This document shows, piece by piece, positions 50,554 to 58,919 of a DNA stretch of 64,000 nt. Both the position numbers and the translations under genes were made by a program. The notes beneath the pieces were generated by a model that saw only the letters and a program-made list of their open reading frames with translations, had not been told where the DNA came from and did not search any database. The DNA is from Methanobrevibacter sp. (GTDB lineage Archaea > Methanobacteriota > Methanobacteria > Methanobacteriales > Methanobacteriaceae), in assembly GCA_017407115.1 (NCBI GenBank), contig JAFQXD010000040.1, positions 1-64,000 of the forward strand. Reading direction: 5' to 3'. The first letter of the stretch is position 1, and the number at the start of each line of letters is the position of its first letter.

Positions 50554-50852
50554 GAGTCTAGTACTCCTTTTATTAATTCAACAGCTTCATTGTCATTGTA
50601 GAATCTGATTTTTTCCAGAGATTTCATTATATCTAAATCTATGTGTTCTTTGTTTTCTACAATGTCTGCTAAATCCATTAATGTGTATAATCCGAATCCG
50701 ATATGTGATTTTTTTATTTTATCATCTGATTCATAATATTTTTCTGATAATAATTCTGCGAAATCATGTATTAGACACCCTATTGCTTCTGAATCTCCCA
50801 TAGTATCCTCCAGGTTTGTATTGAAATATTCTTTTAAGAATTTTTTAATCAT
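50550..50852 (-). CDS. Orphan helical protein
   Basis: About 100 residues with helices such as EAIGCLIHDFAELLSEKYYES. I chose ATG 50852, which overlaps the upstream gene's stop, over the frame to 50867. The function is unknown. Confidence 0.68.
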   Translation of the reverse strand: MIKKFLKEYFNTNLEDTMGDSEAIGCLIHDFAELLSEKYYESDDKIKKSHIGFGLYTLMDLADIVENKEHIDLDIMKSLEKIRFYNDNEAVELIKGVLDS

Positions 50853-51090
50853 CTTCGATTTCCCCATCGAGTTTGCGGTCAGGGCATAATCTGTTGACTA
50901 AACGGTATGCTTCTTGATAGTTTTTATCTAACTGATACATAGCTCCATCGCACCATAGTTCTTTATCCAGGTTTCCCTCACGTTCAATACGTTGTGACAT
51001 AGCCACATGTGTACCTACATTATACAACTCTCCAGCATAATGTAGGAGCAGGTTTAACTCGTCATCAGTTACCTCATATTTTTTACTCAT
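50845..51090 (-). CDS. Orphan helical protein
   Basis: 81 residues, one His/Tyr-rich helix (LLLHYAGELYNVGTHVAMS) and a Cys-containing stretch. It overlaps neighbours on both sides. The function is unknown. Confidence 0.68.
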   Translation of the reverse strand: MSKKYEVTDDELNLLLHYAGELYNVGTHVAMSQRIEREGNLDKELWCDGAMYQLDKNYQEAYRLVNRLCPDRKLDGEIEDD

Positions 51091-51520
51091 TTGCAGCCTC
51101 CAATTTGAAATTGTCTAGTATTGCTTGTATCTGCAAAGGTTCACTATTGTAGTCTTTGCGGATTAAAGTGTCTTTACCGAAATTCACATGATTAAAATAC
51201 ATACTCTCTAATATGGCTCGGCGTAATTGTTGTAGGATTAATTTTTTATCCTCTTTCAAGTTAGTTTGGAATGTTAATGTCACACTCCATTCTGTATCCT
51301 TCTGGAATAACATGTTATCTGGATTTATTAGGCTTAGGTCTTCATGGAAGTCTGCGTAATTATAGACCATGTCTTTCATTTTTTCGAATCTTTGTCTGCG
51401 GATTTCATCAATCACGAAGCCACAGCAATATTCGAGTAATCCTAGTTCTTTCCTGTATTTGCAGGTTTTACATTCCGGGGTGAAATCGAATCTTCTTAAA
51501 TCGGCTAAGTTATTAATCAT
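51083..51520 (-). CDS. Mini zinc protein with C-terminal alpha/beta domain
   Basis: CKTCKYRKELGLLEYCCGFV gives a CxxC-x(n)-CC zinc-like head (~16-35). A ~110-residue tail with strands (EWSVTLTFQTNLKEDKKLIL) follows. ATG 51520 follows GAGGTGAAGTGG. Confidence 0.72.
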   Translation of the reverse strand: MINNLADLRRFDFTPECKTCKYRKELGLLEYCCGFVIDEIRRQRFEKMKDMVYNYADFHEDLSLINPDNMLFQKDTEWSVTLTFQTNLKEDKKLILQQLRRAILESMYFNHVNFGKDTLIRKDYNSEPLQIQAILDNFKLEAANE

Positions 51521-51695
51521 CCACTTCACCTCTGAGGTATCCGTTTTCTTCACCTAAATGGTATAGGTATTCAACTGCACTACCTAGTAGTGATTTGATA
51601 GTTTCGTAGTGTTCTAATTTTTTACAGTTGTCTCGGAATTCATTAAAGGCATTTACATGCTCTTGATATTCCTTAGACCATTCTGTCTGATTCAC
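51513..51695 (-). CDS. Small helical protein
   Basis: 60 residues, helix with Lys/Glu (EYQEHVNAFNEFRDNCKKLEHY), then ENGYLRGEV. GTG start at 51695 behind GGAGATGATTT. First gene after an ACCCAAAG element (51732-51739). The function is unknown. Confidence 0.66.
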   Translation of the reverse strand: MNQTEWSKEYQEHVNAFNEFRDNCKKLEHYETIKSLLGSAVEYLYHLGEENGYLRGEVDD

Positions 51696-51760
51696 TATAA
51701 ATCATCTCCTCTCATTTTTTTTGGGTTTTTTCTTTGGGTTTTATTAATTTTAAATGAGCG

Positions 51761-52192
51761 TTATGTTATGTAATCTTCAAGGTAGAATATTAATATGAAA
51801 TGGGTATCGGCGAATTTAATCTTATAACAGGGTAGTTTATCGGTTTGTATACAATGAGCGAAATCTGAACGTATCTCATTAACTAAGGATTTATTCATTT
51901 TATTATAATTTTTGAAATGATATTCTAATCGGATATGTTCTAATTCACCAGCGACTTTTACTTCTTCAAGATTTTCTTTCAAATAATCCGGTAGTTTACG
52001 TTTTACTTTATTTTTTAAAAGATTTATTGTATGATTTAATTCCCTCATTTGTTTTGCAGCATCATATCCTAGGCTTCTTGCACTTACTCCACTCATATCT
52101 TTAACCTCCACTAAATCATCCCATTTATACCGGGGCATTGGTGGTCTCATATGTAACAGATCATATTTTATAAAATCAACTAATCTCTTCAT
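51761..52192 (-). CDS. Orphan protein
   Basis: 143 residues; a Trp/Pro start (MRPPMPRYKWDDLVEV), a helical middle and a beta end (FADTHFILIFYLEDY). It follows the AP2-like gene in the 55-51 kb operon. The function is unknown. Confidence 0.7.
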   Translation of the reverse strand: MKRLVDFIKYDLLHMRPPMPRYKWDDLVEVKDMSGVSARSLGYDAAKQMRELNHTINLLKNKVKRKLPDYLKENLEEVKVAGELEHIRLEYHFKNYNKMNKSLVNEIRSDFAHCIQTDKLPCYKIKFADTHFILIFYLEDYIT

Positions 52193-52752
52193 AATAATCC
52201 TGCTTCTTCGGTTAATAATTTCTCATATACTTCAGTGTTAATAACTGTCCAGGTTAATCCTTCTTTTTCAACTCTTTCTTTTAACTTTAATAATGAGTTG
52301 CTAGTGTAACTTTTCTGACCATCTTTATGATTATTAACATAAATCCAATAGAAACCTCTACGTGAACCTTTATCCGGTGTCCTGTAAACATATCTAACTC
52401 CACTTGTTGAATTTTTATGATTTTTCGCCATATCCTCACGTTTCTCCAACAATTCATGATTCAACTTATAAGAGTCAATAGCTAACTTGTTATCTGTAAT
52501 AATCCATTCAAGGCCACGGTTCATGACTTTTTGTCTTAATCTTGTTAAATCATATGAGGATAATACACGAATTTTAGCTCCGTCGAAATAACTGTATTTC
52601 CATTGGTAACCTGTGACGACTTTGTTACATTTTGTTAAGCAGACATCTAATATTCCCCATTTATTTGTTTTGAGTAATGATTTATCTTCTAATTCTGGGA
52701 ATACTGATTCTATCATATCATCATCCTCCTCGTTTATGTGAATTCTATCCAT
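52189..52752 (-). CDS. Protein with two AP2-like repeats
   Basis: Two units end in GLxW: YQWKYSYFDGAKIRVLSS...RLRQKVMNRGLEW (~50-85) and FYWIYVNNHKDGQKSYTS...KLKERVEKEGLTW (~130-165). They closely match the C-terminal unit of the HNH gene that follows it. A nuclease-free DNA binder derived from, or feeding, homing nucleases. It overlaps the HNH gene by 19 bases. Confidence 0.76.
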   Translation of the reverse strand: MDRIHINEEDDDMIESVFPELEDKSLLKTNKWGILDVCLTKCNKVVTGYQWKYSYFDGAKIRVLSSYDLTRLRQKVMNRGLEWIITDNKLAIDSYKLNHELLEKREDMAKNHKNSTSGVRYVYRTPDKGSRRGFYWIYVNNHKDGQKSYTSNSLLKLKERVEKEGLTWTVINTEVYEKLLTEEAGLL

Positions 52753-53207
52753 TCCAAACCCTTATCCAATACTTTTTCTCGTAATCTGTTTATATCAACA
52801 GATCTTATACGCTTACGTTTACCCTCCTCCCAATACTGGTAACGGTAAATGAAGCCTTGTTTACATGTTAAATCTTTCTCTTTAATTACACGATAATAAT
52901 TGGAAGTGTTTTTAGCTTTACTCATATTGATTTTACACTTCCTTGACAATGGTACTCCTTTACGATGCAAGCTCATATGCTCGTGTGCAGTTAGAGCTTC
53001 AAGGTTCAGGACACAATTGTTCAGTTTATCCCTGTTGATATGGTGAATGTGCATATCCCTGGGGAGTCGTGTATTATGGTAATCTTCATAGATTAACCTA
53101 TGCAATAGTTTGTCTTTATTGCCTTCTTTTACACTTACGATTTCATAATAACCGTCTTGGTTAATTGTTGCTGTACCAAATTTTGTTTTAAGTTTACTGG
53201 CTAACAT
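52734..53207 (-). CDS. HNH homing endonuclease
   Basis: The HNH core is visible: KLLHRLIYEDYHNTRLPRDM (NUMOD4-like start), HIHHINRDKLNNCVLNLEALT (HHxNxxxxNN), EHMSLH, then a NUMOD3-like GVPLSRKCKINMSKA. A C-terminal AP2-like unit (FIYRYQYWEEGKRKRIRS ... KVLDKGLEW) matches repeats of the next gene. The catalytic His and Asn are kept. It is likely a free-standing homing nuclease; nothing is visibly inserted beside it. Confidence 0.86.
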   Translation of the reverse strand: MLASKLKTKFGTATINQDGYYEIVSVKEGNKDKLLHRLIYEDYHNTRLPRDMHIHHINRDKLNNCVLNLEALTAHEHMSLHRKGVPLSRKCKINMSKAKNTSNYYRVIKEKDLTCKQGFIYRYQYWEEGKRKRIRSVDINRLREKVLDKGLEWIEFT

Positions 53208-53248
53208 ATTATTAATAAATTAAATAACATCTCCAGTTACACCCCCTT

Positions 53249-53863
53249 TTAATACTCATATTTACTTGATATAACTCCTTCACTGTTCTGATAGTGACTG
53301 TTTAATCCATCATCACCATATCCTCTTTCAACCGGACTGGTTAATGTGAAAAATACAATCTGTGCAATAGGCATACCCCATCTTAAAGTAAAAGGTTTAT
53401 CCGATACATTCTTAATCTCCAAAGTCACATTACCTTTAAAAGCAGGATCAACGAATCCGGCTGTTATGTGGATAGCAATACCTAACCTACCAAGACTTGA
53501 TTTACCATCAACTTGTGCAACCAAATCCCTAGGAACAGTTACATACTCCTCAGTACTACCCAGTATAAACTCACCAGGCTGTAACTCATAACTACATAAA
53601 GCAAGATTTTTTAACTTACCATCCAATGTTTTCAAAGTTTTATCCAAATGCAAATCAACACTAGCCGGTTGAATACACTCATCCTGAATATAACCATCAA
53701 ATAATTCAAATATTCTTAAACGAATATCACGGTCAGATAAAATACCAAACTCTGTATCAGTGAAATTATCCATATCCTCTTTAATCTCGAATAATGATTC
53801 GTAAATATTATTAAAAACTGTTTTGATTTTATTAATAATCTTATCTGGCATGTGTAGTTTCAC
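53249..53863 (-). CDS. dcd: dCTP deaminase family enzyme
   Basis: QPASVDLHLD (~65-74), DGKSSLGRLGI (~118-128) and HITAGFVDPAFKGNVTLEI (~131-149) are the signature blocks of Dcd/dUTPase enzymes; the catalytic Glu in the last block is present. It converts dCTP to dUTP (or further to dUMP). The first ~40 residues are an N-terminal extension; an ATG at 53851 would shorten it slightly. It overlaps the TS-like gene by 4 bases, so the two work together in dTMP supply or base modification. Confidence 0.9.
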   Translation of the reverse strand: MKLHMPDKIINKIKTVFNNIYESLFEIKEDMDNFTDTEFGILSDRDIRLRIFELFDGYIQDECIQPASVDLHLDKTLKTLDGKLKNLALCSYELQPGEFILGSTEEYVTVPRDLVAQVDGKSSLGRLGIAIHITAGFVDPAFKGNVTLEIKNVSDKPFTLRWGMPIAQIVFFTLTSPVERGYGDDGLNSHYQNSEGVISSKYEY

Positions 53864-54558
53864 CTATTTGCTTTGATTAATTTGCGGGCAGCTTTTAAAT
53901 CAGTATTATATATGTGACCCGAGGTTGAATGGTAGTGTATTCCGCCGAAGTTTAATTGTTCACCTCGTATTTCCTTGTTGATTTCTTCTTTCATTTTCAA
54001 ACCAAGGTATGCGATGAAATACATATTAGAATAAAATGCTCCGAATATATCATTACTACGGAATAAACAATGGATTGTTAACTCATTATCCCTCACCAAC
54101 CCTTGCAGGAACTGAAGGCACGGAATGTCCTCTCTTTTTGAGTCTAATTGAGGGTCGATTGTTACTGCTACTGCACGATTACTACCAGTAGCTGTTAAAA
54201 TCCTTTCTTTCATAGTGTTAAATTGGTCAATATCAAAATGTGCAAAAATACGATTCGGATAAGTGTATACAAATCCTTGATCATCAGGGTTTTCAGCTGA
54301 TTTCACATATTCATATAATGCATCACTTTTAATTGGGCAATTTTCAAGGTCATATTTACCGGATTTAATATCCTGTAACATCATACTTGTTGTGTAATGT
54401 TGATATTTAGCCTTGTATTTCAAATTTAAAGGGTCATCTATAATATAGAAGTTACCGAGATTCTCCAATAAATGATGATTGGAATCTTTATAGGTTTCTT
54501 TCCCTGTTTTTAGGATAGTATCTACAAAATTTAAATAACATTGGTTAATAGTTAACAT
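53860..54558 (-). CDS. Thymidylate synthase-like enzyme
   Basis: DIPCLQFLQGLVRDNELTI has the catalytic Cys in the PC motif, RSNDIFGAFYSNMYFIA is the substrate-binding RSxD...N region, and SGHIYNTDL is the HIY motif near the C terminus. This fits ThyA-type dTMP synthase or a deoxycytidylate hydroxymethylase of the same family; residue Asn versus Asp for base choice cannot be decided by eye. Length 232 is slightly short. Paired with dCTP deaminase. Confidence 0.86.
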   Translation of the reverse strand: MLTINQCYLNFVDTILKTGKETYKDSNHHLLENLGNFYIIDDPLNLKYKAKYQHYTTSMMLQDIKSGKYDLENCPIKSDALYEYVKSAENPDDQGFVYTYPNRIFAHFDIDQFNTMKERILTATGSNRAVAVTIDPQLDSKREDIPCLQFLQGLVRDNELTIHCLFRSNDIFGAFYSNMYFIAYLGLKMKEEINKEIRGEQLNFGGIHYHSTSGHIYNTDLKAARKLIKANR

Positions 54559-54793
54559 GATTTTGAATCCTTTTGCTTATTATCTGATAATTTAGTGTCT
54601 TTTTTAGTGTCTTTTTTGACTTCAGTATAATCATACTCGCACTTTACTAGACGATACTCCATATGCCACACACCACTGTAATGATAGGTAATTCTTCTAG
54701 TGTTTCTGATTTCTCCATTTTTGGAACTGGTCTTGGTAAGAGTTCCGGTTGATAATCAGATACATATATTACATATTTACTGTCAATTCCCAT
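54552..54793 (-). pseudogene. CDS with likely one-base frameshift
   Basis: From ATG 54793 (GGAGATTTTTAAA) the frame runs KYVIYVSDYQPELLPRPVPK. One extra A in the A5 run at 54718-54722 would continue as NGEIRNTRRITYHYSG... then a Lys/Asp-rich tail, ending at 54552 within the TS start. As written, the frame instead stops after ~48 codons. Either a homopolymer error or a broken gene. Restored length is ~80 residues. Confidence 0.55.
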
Positions 54794-54794
54794 T

Positions 54795-55157
54795 TTAAAA
54801 ATCTCCATATTTTGCTTTTGGTATTTTAGGGATGATTCTTAGCAAACGTCTTGCAGGTTCATCATTGATGAAGATGATTCCTGCTTCGTTATGTTTTAAG
54901 GGATATACTTGTACTGTTATTCTTTCGAAAAATAGTATTTCTAGGAAGTCATGTATCTCGCTACGGGGCACTGTCCATGTGTTGTGGATTAATCCGTCGT
55001 GGCCGATTAGGGTTGTGCAGTTGCATTGTCTGTTTTTCTTGTAGAATTTATCAGTCATTTCTGTTTGTTCTGCACGTGTCCATCCGGGAGCTGATTTTAC
55101 TGGTTTGACTCCTGGTTTTGGTTCTGGCATTGGATACCTGACATGTTTGGATCCCAT
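54795..55157 (-). CDS. Orphan protein
   Basis: 120 residues; a Pro/Gly-rich start (PEPKPGVKPVKSAPGWTRAEQ), then CNCTT and a beta/helix region (IHDFLEILFFERITVQVY), and Arg/Lys-rich end. Follows the acidic 58-residue gene. The function is unknown. Confidence 0.7.
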   Translation of the reverse strand: MGSKHVRYPMPEPKPGVKPVKSAPGWTRAEQTEMTDKFYKKNRQCNCTTLIGHDGLIHNTWTVPRSEIHDFLEILFFERITVQVYPLKHNEAGIIFINDEPARRLLRIIPKIPKAKYGDF

Positions 55158-55197
55158 CGAAAAATCCCCCTCAAAAAGTAGGAAAAAAATAAGATTT

Positions 55198-55374
55198 TTA
55201 TTGTTGTGGTTCTGAAGCGATTATTTGTTTTAATTCTGCTTCTTCGTTTTCGATGAATTCGATGTTGCTCTCGATTTCGTATTGGATTTCATCGTCTGGT
55301 GTGTAGCCGTTGTAATCTTGGCCATTGATTATTAATTCATCGTGGTACTCTGGGATTGTGTGTAGTTTTATCAT
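55198..55374 (-). CDS. 58-residue acidic protein
   Basis: The frame runs MIKLHTIPEYHDELIINGQDYNGY to ELKQIIASEPQQ. It is strongly acidic (EIQYEIESNIEFIENEE). It is the first gene after a hairpin-leader promoter, with GAGATGAT ahead. Such acidic peptides can block host DNA-binding proteins; not shown here. Confidence 0.65.
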   Translation of the reverse strand: MIKLHTIPEYHDELIINGQDYNGYTPDDEIQYEIESNIEFIENEEAELKQIIASEPQQ

Positions 55375-55403
55375 TTTTAATCATCTCGTTGTAAGTTTTT
55401 TTT

Positions 55404-55479
55404 CTTTGGGTAAAAATTTTATTGTGGGAGTAAAATGGTTTACTCCTACAATTAACTATTAGTTTTCATAGTATATAAA
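55404..55479 (-). promoter_or_regulatory. Hairpin-leader promoter
   Basis: TTTATATA (55472-55479), exactly 33 bases, hairpin GGAGTAAA-CCAT-TTTACTCC (55427-55446, 8 bp), ACCCAAAG (55404-55411), then GAGATGATTAAAAATG. The sequence upstream matches that at 29824-29856, but one stem pair is A-T where the other has T-A, a compensating change. Confidence 0.8.
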
Positions 55480-55499
55480 CTTAATGGTTTTAAGTTTAA

Positions 55500-55742
55500 T
55501 TATTCATCACTAATAAGAAAATCCTCATCCACACTCAAAGAAATAGTATTGACTTTACCGAGCTTAACAACTTCAACGTCATAAATATCCGGAAAATGCT
55601 CCAAACCCTTAATCTCACTACACACAGCTTTAGCAATGGTAAAACCATCTTCCAATTCATAATTCAAAACTGAATCATTATACCTGTCTTTGACGTGCAT
55701 TTTTAAGCGAATGTCAACAAAAACATCACTCACTTTTTTCAC
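55500..55742 (-). CDS. Small acidic protein
   Basis: 80 residues, beta-helix pattern (FVDIRLKMHVKDRYNDSVLNYEL, DVEVVKLGKVNTISLSV). It ends its operon; a promoter follows 20 bases away. It overlaps the Lys-rich gene by 17 bases. Confidence 0.68.
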   Translation of the reverse strand: MKKVSDVFVDIRLKMHVKDRYNDSVLNYELEDGFTIAKAVCSEIKGLEHFPDIYDVEVVKLGKVNTISLSVDEDFLISDE

Positions 55743-55971
55743 CTTCTAATTTATCTTGTTTAGCAGATTTAGCAGGTTTAGTAGTTTTCTTTTTAGTGGA
55801 TTTTTTCGCTGGTTCAACTGGAAAGGTATTCAAATATCTGCAAACCTCATCAGCTTCAGTACGGTCACTTAATTTTAAAACAACTTTACGACCTTTTAAA
55901 ATCTCATATTCCTTATTACTGGTCCAAGTTCTTGGAACACGTCTAACTGTAAATACATTTTTCTTACTCAT
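55726..55971 (-). CDS. Small protein with Lys-rich tail
   Basis: The ~50-residue head (FTVRRVPRTWTSNKEYEILKGRKVVLK) is followed by a histone-H1-like tail (PAKKSTKKKTTKPAKSAK). The tail suggests DNA binding or compaction. 81 residues. It directly follows the ligase gene. Confidence 0.72.
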   Translation of the reverse strand: MSKKNVFTVRRVPRTWTSNKEYEILKGRKVVLKLSDRTEADEVCRYLNTFPVEPAKKSTKKKTTKPAKSAKQDKLEGEKSE

Positions 55972-55977
55972 AAAAAT

Positions 55978-57222
55978 TTACGCTCCTTGTTTTTTCAATT
56001 TTCTTTGAATTATACCATAAACAGTACGTGACTGTTTCTTTTTCATAGGATATCTTTTTGCGAATTCACGCATAATAGTTGAAATATCCTCATCACCAAA
56101 CTCATCAATTAAATCCTGACTAATATTATACAATGATTCCGGTACTTGACGAGCATCCCATATCTGCATGAAAATACGTTCAATCTTTTTAGCACTCCTC
56201 TTAATCAATTCAGGAGGATAATCCTCAGACAACATACGATGAATAAATTCAGTATGATGATTTTCATCTTCTAAATATATTTCTTTAACATCATCCCCGT
56301 ACTCATCAAAGTATTTTAATACTTCTTTGGTAATGCTTCGTCTTGGTATACCATATTGGCTGCGATGTTCCATTTCAATATCATAAGGTTTACATTTCAG
56401 CATCCTCGGATTACCCTGAGCATCACTAGTGTAGATAACCACTCCTTCAATCGCATTAATACCATTATACTTGACATATTCCTTATTCAAACTTCCAAGT
56501 ATATCTTTAATACCATCGATTGCATCAATTTGAGTAGGGTAAGTGTAGATTTCACGGCCGAGATAATGTTTAAATTTCTCAGTTGTAACTTTCAATACCC
56601 ATTCATTATCCACATGCATTAACTTGAATACTGTATCAGGTATCTCGAAACCATAATGAATATAATTCTGTGGCATGTAGAACATATTATACTCAAAAAC
56701 AGTTAATAATTTAATCCCAATACCTGTATCATAGTGTAGGATTTGATGAGGATTTAATACACCATGTAATTCGAAGATTAATATTCCATCTTTACTTTTT
56801 TGATAATAATCCTGGATGGGTTTATGATCTACTCGGTTATATAATTCCCTGAAATGTGATGGCATTACAGGATGGTTTCTAATTTTTGGGACAATCTCAA
56901 TAACTTCCCCATCCTTATTTTTTAATGGGTATAATATGAGGCAAGTACCATCTAATTTTTCAAAACAATAACTAACAGTATCATTTCCTATATCTCTCAT
57001 GTCTTTAAAGTAGTGAAGTTTAGGCATTGATTGTATAAATTGATTAGTCTCTTCACCATTCACATGAGTAATTAGACAAGACCCCATATATCGATTGTCT
57101 TTTACACTAATATAACCTTTAATCTTATTACCTTCCGGAGTAGTTTCATCAAACGGCCTTAAATGCCTAGGTTTAACACCATCCATGAAATATTTCTCAC
57201 AAATAACTTTCAAATCAGACAT
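55978..57222 (-). CDS. RNA/DNA ligase family enzyme
   Basis: Nucleotidyltransferase motifs: EKLDGTCLILYPL (motif I, catalytic Lys, ~88), FELHG (IIIa, ~151), EGVVIY (IV) and LKCKP (V). This is the RNA ligase/DNA ligase superfamily, closest in style to phage RNA ligases. It probably seals RNA nicks with ATP. The ~130-residue C-terminal domain is helical and basic. With the RlaP-like gene at 20.6 kb it suggests RNA repair against anticodon nucleases. Confidence 0.86.
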   Translation of the reverse strand: MSDLKVICEKYFMDGVKPRHLRPFDETTPEGNKIKGYISVKDNRYMGSCLITHVNGEETNQFIQSMPKLHYFKDMRDIGNDTVSYCFEKLDGTCLILYPLKNKDGEVIEIVPKIRNHPVMPSHFRELYNRVDHKPIQDYYQKSKDGILIFELHGVLNPHQILHYDTGIGIKLLTVFEYNMFYMPQNYIHYGFEIPDTVFKLMHVDNEWVLKVTTEKFKHYLGREIYTYPTQIDAIDGIKDILGSLNKEYVKYNGINAIEGVVIYTSDAQGNPRMLKCKPYDIEMEHRSQYGIPRRSITKEVLKYFDEYGDDVKEIYLEDENHHTEFIHRMLSEDYPPELIKRSAKKIERIFMQIWDARQVPESLYNISQDLIDEFGDEDISTIMREFAKRYPMKKKQSRTVYGIIQRKLKKQGA

Positions 57223-57264
57223 AAATATACCTCCATACTAAAAAAAATAAAAAAGAAGAATAAT

Positions 57265-57705
57265 TTACTTATTCTCCCTCAAAGTATTAACCTCACGAAG
57301 ATTACACAAATTAAAAATAGTATCCTCAATAGGCATAAGAGTTGGATTTTCCTCTGAATACTCCTTATTATATATAACCAGATACCCATCTACAAAATCA
57401 ACAAGCATATCCGGTGAAATAATCATCTCAGAACCATCCAAGAAAACAAACTCAGTACCATAACCCTTATCCCTATTCCTAGCTAACATATTTGAAATAA
57501 TATGAAACCTTTCATAAGCGGATGGATAATATAAATCCTTATTAACTTTTTGTAAAGCAATCATACTCCATCTATTTTTTTGGAGTTTATCCTCATCATA
57601 TTCTTCTCCAGCTTCTTTCTTATGTAATTCCTCGAAAAAAGTTTTACTATATTCCTCAATGGAATCATCTAAGTATTTGCCGACTCTAACTAATTCAGCA
57701 CCCAT
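57265..57705 (-). CDS. Orphan protein
   Basis: 146 residues, helical start (SKTFFEELHKKEAGEEYDEDK) and a beta part (EMIISPDMLVDFVDGYLVIY). No motif known. It lies between the membrane protein and the ligase. Confidence 0.7.
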   Translation of the reverse strand: MGAELVRVGKYLDDSIEEYSKTFFEELHKKEAGEEYDEDKLQKNRWSMIALQKVNKDLYYPSAYERFHIISNMLARNRDKGYGTEFVFLDGSEMIISPDMLVDFVDGYLVIYNKEYSEENPTLMPIEDTIFNLCNLREVNTLRENK

Positions 57706-57709
57706 GGTA

Positions 57710-58261
57710 TTATACCACCTTGGTTCCGAAATAATCTCCTACAGATTTATTCTGTGCGTGAGATTCATCCACTATTTCCTCAACACTTAAAATATTAGGG
57801 AAACCACTGTTAAAGCCTTCACGCCAACCATAAAATTTTATCTTGTATGTTCCGTTAGGTTTAAGAGTGTTTAAAATATCTCTAGTGTCGAATTTCTGGA
57901 ATAAGAAATGCTCCGTATTCAAGTAACCTTCACCATCACTAGTGACCATCATTAAATCATCAGCTGAATCAATAACCATCATACCTCTTTCATCAGCCTT
58001 TAAACCAGGTTTAGCCTGCCAATCCTGAACAGTTACAATCTTCTCCTGCACAGATTGGACTTCAAAATTCTCCCACCATAAAACATGAGCACCAGCAAAA
58101 CCAACAACCAAACAAACTATAAAAATAATAGTACCAACAGTCGGTTTATCTTTCAATGCAAAGAATACCCAAGCAATAACTCCAATAATCAAAGGCACAG
58201 CAAAGTAACCTGCATAAATCAACATCCCCATAAACCATGATGGCGGAACAAAAGCAGACAT
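57710..58261 (-). CDS. Three-span membrane protein with C-terminal domain
   Basis: Spans at ~1-30 (FMGMLIYAGYFAVPLIIGVIAW), ~40-60 (TIIFIVCLVVGFAGAHVLW). A ~110-residue soluble domain follows, possibly extracytoplasmic. 183 residues. The function is unknown. Confidence 0.72.
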   Translation of the reverse strand: MSAFVPPSWFMGMLIYAGYFAVPLIIGVIAWVFFALKDKPTVGTIIFIVCLVVGFAGAHVLWWENFEVQSVQEKIVTVQDWQAKPGLKADERGMMVIDSADDLMMVTSDGEGYLNTEHFLFQKFDTRDILNTLKPNGTYKIKFYGWREGFNSGFPNILSVEEIVDESHAQNKSVGDYFGTKVV

Positions 58262-58263
58262 AT

Positions 58264-58491
58264 TTATACAGCCCCCACATAAACTTTTAATTTAGGATCA
58301 TCAGTTAAAATTTTACTATATAATGCTGCATATTCACTTCTTAACTGATTAGTCTTATCCCTTAATTCTTTAAAATCTTCAAGATACTTATCACCAGTAT
58401 ACCTCTGAAGTACACTTAAATCCTCATGGAATAAACTTAACTGGTCAATCTCAGTATCCATACTATCTATTGGATTAACTTCCTCGCTCAT
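58264..58491 (-). CDS. Small helical protein
   Basis: 75 residues, acidic start then helix ([24 protein letters not shown]). It overlaps the next gene by 4 bases. The function is unknown. Confidence 0.7.
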   Translation of the reverse strand: MSEEVNPIDSMDTEIDQLSLFHEDLSVLQRYTGDKYLEDFKELRDKTNQLRSEYAALYSKILTDDPKLKVYVGAV

Positions 58492-58880
58492 TTAAATAAC
58501 TCCTCTTCGTCTTGTGTGTCCTTAATTTTTAAGGTTTTAATTACATCACTGCTTAAGGCATCACAATCTGCTTTAATAGCATCTAAGTGTAGGAGGATTC
58601 TTCTTTTTTCCTCGTTAATCCTAGTGATATTCTCATATGGATATAAACATTCTTTTAGCATTTCATATTCCACACTTGTGTATGGGTAACTGTTTAACTG
58701 GTCGCATACTTGTTTTAGTACACGGCCTAAGAATAAGTTCATTTCTACCTTGACTCTTTCACGAATCATTTTATCATCATCAAGGTTTTCTTTCATTAAT
58801 CTTACAACTTCTGCTTTCGCAAATGGTAAGTCTATTTCTTCATTTTCAATATTGTTTATCTCAGCTTTTTCTTCGGGCAT
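58488..58880 (-). CDS. Helical protein
   Basis: 130 residues, several helices ([27 protein letters not shown]) and an acidic C terminus. No family is recognised. It is coupled to its neighbour by ATGA. Confidence 0.7.
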   Translation of the reverse strand: MPEEKAEINNIENEEIDLPFAKAEVVRLMKENLDDDKMIRERVKVEMNLFLGRVLKQVCDQLNSYPYTSVEYEMLKECLYPYENITRINEEKRRILLHLDAIKADCDALSSDVIKTLKIKDTQDEEELFK

Positions 58881-58919
58881 AAATTTAAACCTCCAATTAT
58901 ATTTTTTTTATTATCCGAA

